A stretch of 64,000 bases of DNA from Pseudopithomyces maydicus (taxonomy: Eukaryota; Ascomycota; Dothideomycetes; Pleosporales; Didymosphaeriaceae). The stretch covers positions 1,054,001 through 1,118,000 of the forward strand of contig JANTUC010000009.1 in NCBI GenBank assembly GCA_026873275.1. The letters run 5' to 3'. The translations under genes were made by a program, and so were the position numbers. Positions 33,951 through 44,254 of this stretch are shown here, one piece after another (the first letter of the stretch is position 1; each line of letters starts with the position of its first letter). The notes beneath the pieces are model-generated. The model did not search any database. It had not been told where the DNA came from and saw nothing but the letters and a program-made list of their open reading frames with translations.

Positions 33951-34983
33951 ATGGCTGATATCAACCTCCAAGAGGTCCACGACTTCATGATTGAAATCGC
34001 GAGAAAGGTGGGAGAGCGTATCACATCGGCGAAGCCTACAACAGGAGCAGCTGGTTCAAAGAAGAACTGTAAGTCATTGATCACACTTGAAACGAGTTCC
34101 ATACGAGTTTGAGTGGGTCCGGGATGCTCTGCTGACCCGAAACCAAGCGGTTGACCTAGTCACCGAAACCGACCAAGCCGTGGAAAAGATCATCTCGACA
34201 TCGCTGCGCGAGAAGTACCCGGACTTTGCTTTCATGGGAGAGGAAACTTACAAGCCCGGAGACAAGCTGACCGAAGTTCCAACGTGTGCGGTCCCCCCCA
34301 TAGATATCATGCCCCTCACTCGTAGCGCTGACCGCCCCCTTCAAGTCATCCTTGATCCCATAGACGGCACAACCAACTTTGTACACCGTCATCCTTACGT
34401 AGCCATCTCTCTCGGTCTCTCGATAGATCTAATCCCCACAATTGGCATAGTATACAACCCTTTCACGCAAACGCTTTACTCTGCCATCAGAGGCCAAGGC
34501 TCCTACCTCACCCAATTCCTCCTCCAACCCACGAACCAGAAGCAAAAGTTACCTCTCTACCCCGCCACACCTTTGGAGACGTTGAATAGCTGCCTCGTAG
34601 CCGTCGAGTGGGGCTCTGACCGCTCGGGTAACGATTTTGCTGTAAAATCCCAGACCTTTGCCAAACTCGCCGAAACCAAGGACAATAGCGGCGGCATGGT
34701 CCACGGGCTGCGCAGTTTTGGAAGCGCGGCCCTCAATTTATGCGCTGTTGCGTCTGGAGACATCGATGTTTATTGGGAGGCCGGCTGCTGGGCGTGGGAT
34801 GTGTGCGCTGGGTGGGTAGTACTGAGCGAGGCGGGCGGGATTGTGGTGGATGCAAACCCGGGAAACTGGACGCCCAGGATTGATGAGAGACGGTATATGG
34901 CGGTCAGGGGTGGACATGGCCAAAAGGAGCTCGTGGAAGAGTTTTGGGGGTTGGTGCAGGGGAGGTTCGAGGTTGGTGTATAA
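33951..34983 (+). CDS. Inositol monophosphatase family enzyme (297 aa, three exons)
   Basis: Exons 33951-34068, 34148-34285 and 34346-34983; introns are 79 and 60 bp. A Mg2+-dependent, Li+-sensitive-type phosphatase, most likely hydrolysing myo-inositol-1-phosphate to inositol. QutG-like quinate-cluster proteins belong to the same family, but no quinate genes are near. Metal-site motifs are visible: the GEE pair (FMGEETY), DPIDGTTNFVH, and the distal WAWDVCAGWVVLSEAGG. The second donor was set to GTGCGG at 34286, because this gives PTFILDPIDGTTNF, the expected sequence; a GT two bases earlier would break the frame. The full length is normal for the family (about 280-300 aa). Confidence 0.9.
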
Positions 34984-35221
34984 ACCAGGGTGCGATGCGT
35001 GGGTAGATGGTATAGGAGAGTCTTCCGTCACGACGTGGTGAATCCAAGTGTCATCTCAATAATATTGCACGTCTATCGTGATAGCTTGATGAAAGCCTGC
35101 GGGTTGCTTTATGCAAAATCACTCTTGAACTCCGTAAATCCATCCAAATGCCATATGCTCCCTCCGTGATCCCATCAATGCGCACAACACCAGATTTTCC
35201 AGCCTTTGGCTAGATCCATTC

Positions 35222-36157
35222 TTACTTTTGCTCCTGCTCCTTGGACAGGCGATCGTGCTCGTCGATGTCGGTAGCCTCCCAAGGATAGCAGATCCACTCG
35301 TCGCCAACGGTTTCGGCGGCCAAATACCGGCCTTGGACAACGTCTTCAGGAAGCTGGCCTTTCTTGGCCTTGTCCTTGTTGTGCAATACAAAAATGCTGA
35401 AGCGTGTCTTCTCGCCCTCACGACCCAGCTTCTTCTGTGCCTCGATGACGTCCTTTTCCAGCTCCTTGACGGCGTACTCGAGGGTCGTTCGTGTGTCGTC
35501 GACCTCATCAACAATGAGAATATCCTTGCCAATCAGGTTCGCCATCTCGAGGGAGGAGAGGTCGAGCCATTGTGTGCGGGTGACTTTGGTACCAGGCTGC
35601 TCGACGGCGTCGGAGCCGAGGGACTCATAGAGGGAGAGGCCGATGGCCTGGATGGGAATGTTGGGAGACCCAGGCTTCTTCAGGAACGATCTGAGCAAGA
35701 GCAGTCAGCGGCGACTTCAACGGTGGGGGTGGATGGTGACGAGCACACACCGGAGAATGCGCGCCGGGACGTAACCGCCACCGCCAATGGCGACCATGAG
35801 CTGCGGCTTGAAGTCATTCAGGATGCGCTCGGCCGAGTTCTGGCACAGCTTGTGCACCTAGCAGCACTGTCAGTTATCCCTCGTGCCGCAAGACGTTTGT
35901 GGGCTAAGATCAAGACAGGCATCGGGAGGGGCGTGACGGAGGAGACAGCGGATTCTCCTCGACGCAAACAGGACGTGTCCATGTATGATGCATCCGCCGG
36001 TTGGGGAGCGAGAGGGGGGCGCATATGGGCACTGCAGCAGCACTCGCAGCTACATGCGCCATGCTCATGCTCATGCTCATGCGGTTTCATGTATGCATGA
36101 TCGGAGACGAGAAGCTGCACGTACCTGGTTGTAGGTGACGTAGATCTTTTGCACCAT
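35222..36157 (-). CDS. HPT1: Hypoxanthine(-guanine) phosphoribosyltransferase (202 aa, three exons)
   Basis: Exons 36157-36125 (11 codons), 35857-35751 and 35690-35222; introns are 267 and 60 bp. The enzyme salvages hypoxanthine and guanine by transferring the phosphoribosyl group of PRPP. Sequence landmarks are VHKLCQNSAERI, VAIGGGGYVPARILRSFLKKPG, RTQWLDL, and the PRPP-binding loop DILIVDEVDDTRTTLEY with its paired acids. Yeast Hpt1 is 221 aa and yeast Xpt1 209 aa; the order of these blocks is closest to Hpt1. The first intron is unusually long for this window and contains a CATGCT hexamer repeated (about 36058-36080). Downstream, about 240 bp separates it from the convergent IMPase-like gene. 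Confidence 0.9.
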
Positions 36158-36431
36158 GTTGCCGGAGTGTCGGGGGTGAAGAACGGGGGGTGGAGAGTGC
36201 TGCGAAAGCTTCAAAAATTTGTTGGATGGGTTTTTGAGAGTCACGGAACTGTGAAAGATTTCGGAGGCTGCCGCCGCGGCTGCGCGACACGCGCCCCACC
36301 TACCTTTTCGGTACTGGTAGTGCTAGTGCGGGGTGGATTTTGATGAAATTTGTATATGCAGGGCAGGGCAGGGCCACAGGAACGGCCATGTCGACACCGT
36401 GATGACGGGAAACAGATTCAAATTGACCGTC

Positions 36432-38303
36432 TCAAAGGAAGTCCTTTGCGTCTACCTCCCAAAGCACCAGCTTACCCTGCTGCTCGTCATGCGACCCAGA
36501 CGCAGTTGAGTCTGCTGTTGCTGCCTTGGCCGCGAACGAGAACACATAGGTTCTATCCAAGGCCACCAATACCAGGAATCTGTCGTTGACCAGAATCTGG
36601 TTATGCGTGCCACCCATCAGCGATCCGATTCTAGCGCCATCGACGAATATTGGGGCTTTGGGGGCACCATATCCACTGAAGCTTGTTAGTCGATTATCCA
36701 TGGGTACGTGATGAGTCCAAGAGGACAAGGACATACCTGGTGCCCAAGTGCGTCAGGGAGATGTGCAATCGACCATCCCCGCGACCCACAAGCCACTCCT
36801 CAGTATGCTCCTCCACACGGTAGTAAGAGTCTTTCCAGCACGCCGTCTTGATGCTCTCTCCTGTCCGGGTTAGATGCTCCACTATGCTCGCCGTCTGGAG
36901 CTTCTCATCGAAACGGAAGCTACACCCGTGAGCATCGTGATCATAACGACAGAACACCTTGACCGTATAACCGCCTATTCGATCGATAGGATCGATGTTG
37001 GTAATGGCTGCTCCTGCTAATATTTTCGCTTCGCCAGGAAGAGGCACGGTGAGTGTGTTATGCTGTAGCACACGCCCATCAAAGGTAATGTTGTAATAGT
37101 TGATGGATAGGTCCTCGACATGGTGACCGCACCAACGGTACTCGCAAGTTCTTGTGATGAAAAGGGTCATGGTCTGTGACTGCGGATTGGGAACGAGGTT
37201 GATAGCTAAGCAATTGTCACTTTTGACGTCAGCGTGGTTCTTGAGGAGCCTTGGTACTGATTTCGGTCTACGTTGGTATACCTACTCAATGCGATCATGG
37301 TTAAATAGCGACTGCTCTAGCCGCAAAGTTTTGCCCTTGCTTGAACACAAGTCCCATACATACAACTCCAGGCATCCGTTGATCGTGCCGCCACACACAA
37401 CGGTGCGCCCTCTACATGTTGCAATCTTGTTCATGAACAGTGGCAGCTGGAACTTTGCCTTTCGAGCGCCTTCGTAATCGAACACATAACAGGTCCGGCG
37501 GCTTGAAGTCCAGAAGGCGATCAGCTGATCAGAGGCATCGATGCGCGAGATGGACTCCCGGCCGTCGGCACAAGCTCTCCAGTCCTGACCAGTATGGAGA
37601 TTGGTCACACGCAAATGGCGAAAGGGAAAGGGGGAATCGATGAGAAAGTCGCCCTCCAGACACAGGCGGTCAATGCCGATCTCGAAATCGGGACTTTCCA
37701 CACGGGTGTTGTGAGGATGGAGACGGCAGAGCGGTTTGGTAACGGACACGTGCAAGAAGCGTCCAGTTTGGACCCTATGGATAAGCTGGGCTTCGCGAAG
37801 ACAGTCTTGATAAGTTGCATTTTCAAAGGCGACAGTGCGATCGTACCAGTCTCCCAGGGCGGGCTTCAGCAAAACTGGGCTCCGCAGCAGATGGCACCAG
37901 CGGCGGGAGACCTAGATTGGCGGCTTGTTCAGAGAAAGAATGGTTACAGGTGAATGGTGGTGGGCTGGTCTTGTCCGGGCCAATCACAGGTGGCTCACAA
38001 GATGCAGGTGGCACGTGAAGCATGAGCAGCTGGAGACTGCACAAGGTGACTTACTGTTTGCAGACGGAAGGGGGTTGCGATGTCGAGATGGGAGAAGACG
38101 TGGAAGGCAAGCTCAGCGGGCAGGGCGCCAACAATGTCGAACTGGAAGGATCTCGCGTTGGCCAAGGCTTGCAGCTGGCGCCACTCGTAGGGGGACAACT
38201 CGTTGACAAGGGCTTGCAGGGCGTCTCTGCGGCGTGCAGGTGTGTGCAGTGCGCGGAAGGCGTCGATGAAGGCCGGCGTGGTGGTAGTCATGGTAGCAGG
38301 CAT
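36432..38303 (-). CDS. F-box protein (about 533 aa, four exons)
   Basis: Exons 38303-38055, 37911-37286, 37219-36737 and 36675-36432; introns are 143, 66 and 61 bp. A predicted SCF-type adaptor. The F-box follows a short N-terminal region (YEWRQLQALANARSFQ): IVGALPAELAFHVFSHLDIATPFRLQTVSRRWCHLLRSP, joined across intron 1. The remaining about 400 residues contain repeated short beta-strand patterns (YVWDLCSSKGKTLRL, YVFDYEGARKAKF, LVNDRFLVLVALDRTYVFSF, KLVLWEVDAKDF) that suggest a beta-propeller substrate domain without clear WD signatures. Intron 2 was placed by phase (GA/T) and skips a TAG. The start could instead be the in-frame ATGs at 38291 or 38438. The acceptor TCTAG of intron 1 is fixed by the F-box consensus. 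Confidence 0.78.
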
Positions 38304-38518
38304 GGTCACGGTCGTGTTCGCATCGAGGGTGTTTGCGCGTGCAGACGTAAGCGGATGAACAAAGCATGGCGCCATGGGCTCGCCGTCGCGAACAAGCGCA
38401 GGCCGTAGGAAGGTGCTGGAGGGGCGGACTGGCTGCATGTCGGGGGAGCTCGCGACGAGGGCACGGCGCCAGAGCCGGGATCCGCGTTGGGCGTGGAGGG
38501 GGCAGCGGAGAGGAGAGA

Positions 38519-38578
38519 GGGGATGGGGATGGGGATGGGGATGGGGATGGGGATGGGGATGGGGATGGGAATGGGGAG
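38519..38578 (+). repeat. (GGGGAT)8 tract with G-quadruplex potential
   Basis: Eight perfect GGGGAT hexamers followed by degenerate GGGAAT and GGGGAG units. Many runs of four G on one strand, spaced by AT, meet the usual sequence rule for an intramolecular G-quadruplex. It lies between the divergent F-box and SFL1-type genes. Confidence 0.9.
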
Positions 38579-38667
38579 CGGGAGCGGCGGCGGCGGCGGT
38601 GGCGGTGGAGGGTCTCAATCGCAAAGGGGAGCCCGGGGGTGGTAGTATCTAGCAGCGAGCAGCACGC

Positions 38668-38783
38668 GCAGCAGCAGCAGCAGCAGCAGTGGCCGAGGGG
38701 GAGGAGGAGGCTGCGCGCAGGGAACACCAGGGGACGGGGCAGCAGCACCAGCAGCAGCACCAGCACCAGCACCAGCAGCACCA
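38668..38783 (+). repeat. CAG and CAGCAC microsatellite block
   Basis: A run of about seven GCA/CAG triplets (38668-38689), then a block of mixed CAG and CAC triplets (about 38741-38783). The intervening DNA is GAGG-rich. Confidence 0.85.
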
Positions 38784-39666
38784 GCGAGGGGGAGCGGTTT
38801 CAGCGCAACAGCACGACCGACATGGTCCTCGTCCTGGCCCTTGTCGATCAGACAGAGAACGAGGGCACAGGCAGGGCAGCGGCAGGGCAGCGGCAGGGGA
38901 GAGGCAGTCGAGTTCCCCAGACTGGCGGCTGCCGACATGGCCGCCGCCGGTGGTCGAACCCTCTGCTCCCCAGCGCCGTGGACGCTGCTGCAACCTGCAA
39001 CCTGCAACCTGCATCCGTCAGCTCGTGCGCCTCCCCGGGCCATCTGGGCATACCTCGACCGCATTATTGTTCCTGTTGGTCTGTGCCGGCGCCGTCCAGG
39101 AGACTTTGCGACACCCCCTCCGGGTCCACGCCGACCTCTTCTTCTCTGGAGAGCCTCGCTGCCAGAGCTTGCACCTGCCCGCCTTTGCAACCTGTCCCGG
39201 CTCTGCTTGCGCTGTGCGGCCCTGTCTCGACTGCCTCGACTGCCACTCGCCGTCGCCCCTGCCTGGCCATCCACCCACCCATCCACACCTGGGCAGCGTC
39301 CCATCCGCCTGCTACCCGCTGCTTGAACCCTTCCGCCTTCCGCCCCCCCGCCGCCGCGCGAAGCCTGGACGTCGTCGTCGAATGCCACCCCAACACCAAC
39401 CTCTGCTCTGCCCTCGCATTGCGCCCCGTGGCATGCCCGTCCGTAGCCATCCACCAACCCTGTCCCATTGAACGTCCACCGCCCACCGCCCATCCCTCAT
39501 CGCCTACCCGCTCGCTATCCGCTACCCACCGCCCGCCTCTCCCTCTGCTCTTCGCAGCCTCCCCCCTCCCCCTGCTTGACCTGTGCGGGTCCCTATACGT
39601 ACGCTCCTGCGCTGGTGCCCGCGCCCTGCGTCTTCCTAGTAGCCCAACACCTGGGCTGCATCAGCC

Positions 39667-41698
39667 ATGGCCTCGGTCGCAGAAGCTCGCCGAAGCCCCT
39701 TCGCTGCCGACCCACACCACCAGGCCATGCACAAGTCCATACCCATCCTGCCGTCCTCGTCTGCTTCGTCGCATCTCACCCCACCCCGAGACCCAATGGA
39801 TATCACCCCATCCACCATGGGCCCGCCTATGCTGAACGCCCCGGTTGGCGATCGCAGCATGGCGAATCAAGACCAGCATGCAAACGGGGACGCGGACGGC
39901 AAGATGGCCAACGGCACCGCCAATCCTGTCCCCGTCGGAGCGGCCGCCGCGGCCCAGCAACCCAAGGTGGTGCAGACCGCCTTCATCCACAAGCTATACA
40001 AGTGAGCCCTCCCAAGCATGGCTCCAAAACCAGACCGCCAATGCTAATGCGCCTACAGCATGCTTGAGGACCAGACTATCCAGCACCTCATCTCGTGGTC
40101 CAGCTCCAACGAGAGTTTCGTCATGTCCCCTTCGAGCGACTTCTCCAAAGTCTTGTCGTACGTGGTCCGGGAGCTTTGACCGCTTTTTTAATATATACCT
40201 AACCGGGCTCGCAGCTCTTACTTCAAGCACACCAATATTTCCTCATTCGTCCGCCAATTGAACATGTATGGCTTTCATAAAGGCAAGTCTTCCCCGTTAT
40301 TGCTACTACTATGAGACTGGCTAACATGCGTCCAGTGAGTGACGTCTTCCACACCGGTTCCCCCGACTCGCCGCTCTGGGAGTTCAAGCATGGCAACGGT
40401 AATTTCAAGCGAGGTGACCTGGTTGGTCTGCGCGAGATCAAGCGTCGTGCCTCACGACATGCGCTGATCCATCGCGATTCATTTTCCACCCCCAAAGTAC
40501 CCCCGGGCCGCCCGCTGGGCCGCCCGTCGAGTCCATGCCCGATCCCGTCGAGTCGAGACTTGCTGCTCTGGAGCACGGCTTGTATGACATGCATGCACGT
40601 ATGCAACGTTCGGAAGATAGCTGCGCCTATCTGAGCCAAAAGAACAACATCCTGATGGATAACATGATCAAGTGCCAACAGGTTTGTATTTAGTCATCAC
40701 GCATCATTTGCTCCAGCTAACTTGCACGGTCAGTGGAACCACGATTTAACTAATTATATCATGGCTCTTATTCCGGACCCGGAGAGCCAGGTATACAAGG
40801 ATGGTACGTACTTTTGCCTATACTCTATTTTGACTTCGACTCACGGTAGTTAGCCTACTCGATGCAAAGGGAGATTGCCCGTCACTCCGAAATGTTGCGT
40901 GTTTTGGAAGTCCCAGAAGAGCCGCTCTCTGCTCGTCAACCCTTTTTCATGCAGTTGGACAGCAACCAACCCCCGCTCTCACCACGACAGATGCCACAAG
41001 ACAATGGTCCTGAGTCGCGACGAGGCTCCTTAGCTGGCTTACCGCCTCGCCAAGCTGCACCATTTAAACCTCCGGTGCCGGCTCATCTGGCCATATCTCC
41101 ACGCCGTTACGGCTCAATTGGTACGGGTAATTACTCTCCATCTTCAGCCAGGACCCCAGCGACTCACCAGCCACCCCCACCGCCTCCACCATCCATTCAA
41201 CATCCCGGTGGGACACTAGGAAGTAATCTGGGGACTAGTTCATCCCCGCCTTACAACCTCTATAGGCGGCATACCTCGGCAGATATACGCACCCACGGTT
41301 GGCAACCACAGCCGCCCTCACAATCGCCGTATGCTTCCGGTCAAAATTCGACGCAATGGCCCTCGTCTCCTCATCGACCACCTATCGGAGGTGAGGATCA
41401 ACAGCTCCGTAACGCTTTGGAATCGTATCAGCTACCCCGCGGGCCACGCCAACAGTCTTCCCGTCATGGCACTCCACCATTGACCAGTGACACCACGCCA
41501 TCGACATTAAGCGCAGACAGCAGTTGGTCTCTACCCGGAGCGCGGTATCCTTTCAAAGGGTTAGATACTCCCGGGCCGCCTACACGTCGCTCGAGCATGG
41601 CGTCCAATGTACACTCCCTTCTCAACCCTGCAGATACGCAAGAGCGTGCGGATGAGGACGATCCGGACGAAGCACGCAAACGGAAGCGAATGCAATGA
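39667..41698 (+). CDS. SFL1: SFL1-type heat-shock-factor-family transcription regulator with one frame break (about 587 aa, six exons)
   Basis: Exons 39667-40001, 40059-40157, 40215-40282, 40336-40681, 40734-40803 and 40854-41698. The HSF-type DNA-binding domain is assembled from exons 1-4: FIHKLYNMLEDQTIQHLISW, SPSSDFSKVLSSYFKHTNIS, SFVRQLNMYGFHKVSD and FKHGNGNFKRGDLVGLREIK. It is closest to Sfl1 flocculation suppressors rather than to Hsf1. A coiled-coil region follows (RLAALEHGLYDMHARMQRSE), then a Pro/Ser-rich C-terminus ending LLNPADTQERADEDD and a basic tail. Intron 3 starts with GC (GCAAGT at 40283), a GC-AG intron. In exon 4 the C run at 40500-40504 is one base short: the frame of ...RDSFSTPKV stops, while the next frame continues as GPPAGPPVESMPDPVESR. 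A 35-bp GT-AG segment could mimic an intron, but it is too short to be convincing. Confidence 0.85.
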
Positions 41699-43396
41699 TC
41701 ATTTGATCACACCGACAATTTTTCCATGTAACACTACACCGTGCATACTACGAAGGACTTGACCCGGCCTTGGCCCTCGCGGCTCCCGACTTCGTTTCGC
41801 AATTTATAGCTTTCCTGGTCAGGTGAATCACATCTCTTACCCGCTTCGTATAATTCTTCCGACATCACATGTCCAAATACACTTCTCATGTCACCAAAAG
41901 TTTCTCTACATGGTCTCGCAGAAAGATACCCCGCCATGCAGACACATTCCTCGGGCGGTGGGTTACTTACTATATTTGCCCAATTCATGGGACACATACC
42001 CGTTTCCTTTCAGCCTGTTTGGCATATATCTGCGATTTTCTTTCCACCCGCTTCACGATCTGTCAACGTACTTTTGGATTTCCTACGTCGGTTAACGTTT
42101 TGAGGCGGCGTACGCGCTCGTTTCCGCACGGCTTAAACTTTGGTTTGTTCTGCGTGTTATTGATCTGGCATGTTGATACTTCGCCTCCCACAAGGGCACA
42201 ATTTTGTTTTCTTTTTTTGTTTCATTACTTGAGGTAGCTTGCTGCAACCAACGAGAGATGCGTACATTTTCTCGATTTTGATTTTGCTCGTGCATGATAA
42301 ATCGCATCATTGGAACATTGCATTTTTCAGGTTATCAAGAGAAAATACAATCTTTGGCACTTTCACCCATGTTTCTGTCCAAGTGGTTTCGAGAACAGAC
42401 AAGTCGCGCGTTTACAGTAGGCCCGTCTTCGAATGGTTTGACGCGACTCATCATCCTGGCCGCACTGGAGATGCTCATTCTCCCTTTCAAAGCCGAGCGG
42501 GATTTGAGTTTCTCAACCGGGAAGTTGAGTATGGGTCGTATTCATGCGTCGACTAGAGTGGCTAGCTTACATGGCATGTGAAAGGGGGTAGCTGCTTGCT
42601 GCAAGGTTGTAGGTAAACCAGTAGAAAGAGTCACATCGAAGCACACATCACGTTTGCTTCGAAGCACATACTGTAGCGGCGATCGGTTTTCTCATTACTC
42701 GCCGCTAAACTCATCGTCCATCGCCAGTCTCCCATCCTTGCAGTCTCAGCTGGAAGCAATCTTGCCGCTTTCCGTTCACAACCCTCAAGGCCCCTACTAG
42801 TAAAAACGGGCTGACCTTCCATAATCACCATCGCAGAACCATACCATGAAAATAGAGCCCCTCTTGAATCACCGATCCGTTTCATGAAGCAACAATGACA
42901 CCCGACTGTTCAATAACAAAGGAAACTCAGTTTCATACATGTCGTCGGACTGTACTCTCTCGCACGCGAGAGGGGTGAGAGATTGTCTGGGCAAAAAACG
43001 GTGCGGGGGAGGAAATAGGGGGCGAGCAAGAAACACCACGGATAAAGGAAGAGATGAGCTGCGAAATCCGAGATAGTTGAGAGTCCAGCCGTGCCACGAT
43101 GTGATCCAGTCTTGGGCAGCTAATAACGCCAGTAAGGAGGGGGTCAATCCTATTCAATCCGATGTGTTTTTTTGTGTTTTCTTGTCTGTGGAGAGAGTGC
43201 GCAAGCGAACATGCTAGCGAACATGCGTCGCGAAATTGACAATTTGTATGTGTGCGCGTGAGTTGGGGTGTGCGTGTGCGTGTTGTGGTGTGTGCGTGCT
43301 CGCTGACGAGCCCGCTTCGAGTGTAACCATTAGATGGTTTTCGGAGTACGAGCGTTGCTACCGAGTGTCACGTTAACGATCGCATTCAAGGATTGA
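41699..43396. other. 1.7-kb convergent intergenic region
   Basis: Between the stops of the SFL1-type gene and the BTB gene. A GT-rich tract (TGTGCGCGTGAGTTGGGGTGTGCG and repeats) spans about 43250-43300. Open frames are short and motif-free. It probably contains long 3' UTRs, but a non-coding transcript cannot be excluded. Confidence 0.4.
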
Positions 43397-44254
43397 TCAA
43401 GTGCATGACATGACCGGAGGAAAGAAAGAGGCGTACCTCGCGTCTACGATATCATCGACGTGGTTGCACATGGCTACGAACAGGTCAAAGAACAGTTTCC
43501 CCCATCTCCATTTCCATCTGCATGGTTCCACTACGCTTGAATGTTTTCCGGCTACGGATGATGAGCGCGAGATAATGAGCGCGCAGCCTCGAATCACTGT
43601 CCGGCGTGTTCTCATAGGCATACCGTGCGCTACGCAGGATCGTACCGACCTCGATCCCGCTCTGCAGGCCCTGCTTGCGCAAGGAGAGCTTCTTGAGCTC
43701 TTCGAGACCGTACCGATCCGCAGCGCAGTACACGGCTGTGTCACGGAGAATCAAGTCGCCCACGGCGGAGTGAAAAAGGTTGGCTCGACGGCGGCCACGC
43801 GGTCGCCTTTGTTTGGGTCCGGGCTTGACACTGCACCCTCGAGCATCCAGGTCTGTCGGCGTTTGTCATGGACAAGACGCGGGTAGTAATCTCCTTTGTA
43901 GAGGTACTCGAGGATGCAGGAAAAGATTTCGGGCTCCTCGTTCGGCAGGTCGATGCGTCTATTCGTACTCTCGAAGAACTGGCCCCGTAATGCTTCAGCA
44001 AAGTACGGAGAGTGGCAGAGGACATCTTCATGTGCAGCGAATAGGCGCTGGTCCGGCCCCACGACAATCGTGACGATGGCAGAGGTGAGCGATGGCGACA
44101 CCTGCTCCATCATGGGACTGTCCATGCGCACGGATTCCATCTTGTCGACGATACGTCGTTTTTGCCTGGAGTCTTCGCGAAACGACCTCTTCGGCTGTTT
44201 TGTTATCTTGCCCGAACGATCCTTTGAACTGGCAAAAGAGCGTTTTCCGAACAT
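43397..44254 (-). CDS. BTB/POZ domain protein with two compensating frame breaks (about 286 aa)
   Basis: A fungal BTB/POZ protein, probably a cullin-3 adaptor or self-associating factor. The BTB core is clear: VTIVVGPDQRLFAAHEDVL, CHSPYFAEALRGQF, RIDLPNEEPEIFSCILEYLY, KGDYYPRLVHDKRR. The conserved downstream block is RDTAVYCAADRYGLEELK, RKQGLQSG, ARYAYENTPDSDSRLRAHY, then KLFFDLFVAMCNHVDD. These pieces fall in frames 1-2-1. The first break is near 43770-43777, where one base is missing between VEPTFF and HSAVGD. The second is in the five-C run at 43499-43503, with one base extra between MQMEMEM and KLFFDL. Total span is a multiple of three, so the two breaks cancel. The first could also be a 53-bp intron (GTGCAG ... 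GTCGAG) with weak sites. Start chosen: MFGKRSF at 44254. Confidence 0.75.

Larger units (their letters stand above)
38304..39666. promoter_or_regulatory. 1.36-kb divergent region with microsatellites, F-box gene to SFL1
   Basis: The left half is a composite of simple repeats: (GGGGAT)n, GGC triplets, CAG triplets and CAGCAC units. A CTGCAAC triplet-like repeat follows at about 38988-39015. The right half (39100-39666) is strongly pyrimidine-rich (CCACC, CCCGCC, CTCT) and is probably the long leader of the SFL1-type gene. A 489-codon open frame covers much of it, but it reflects GC content and has no recognisable protein motif. Confidence 0.5.

Noticed and set aside
38366..39835. A 489-codon open frame on the plus strand through the microsatellite region
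   Set aside because: Its composition follows the GC-rich repeats and pyrimidine-rich leader, it has no protein motif, and it runs into the SFL1-type gene in a different frame.
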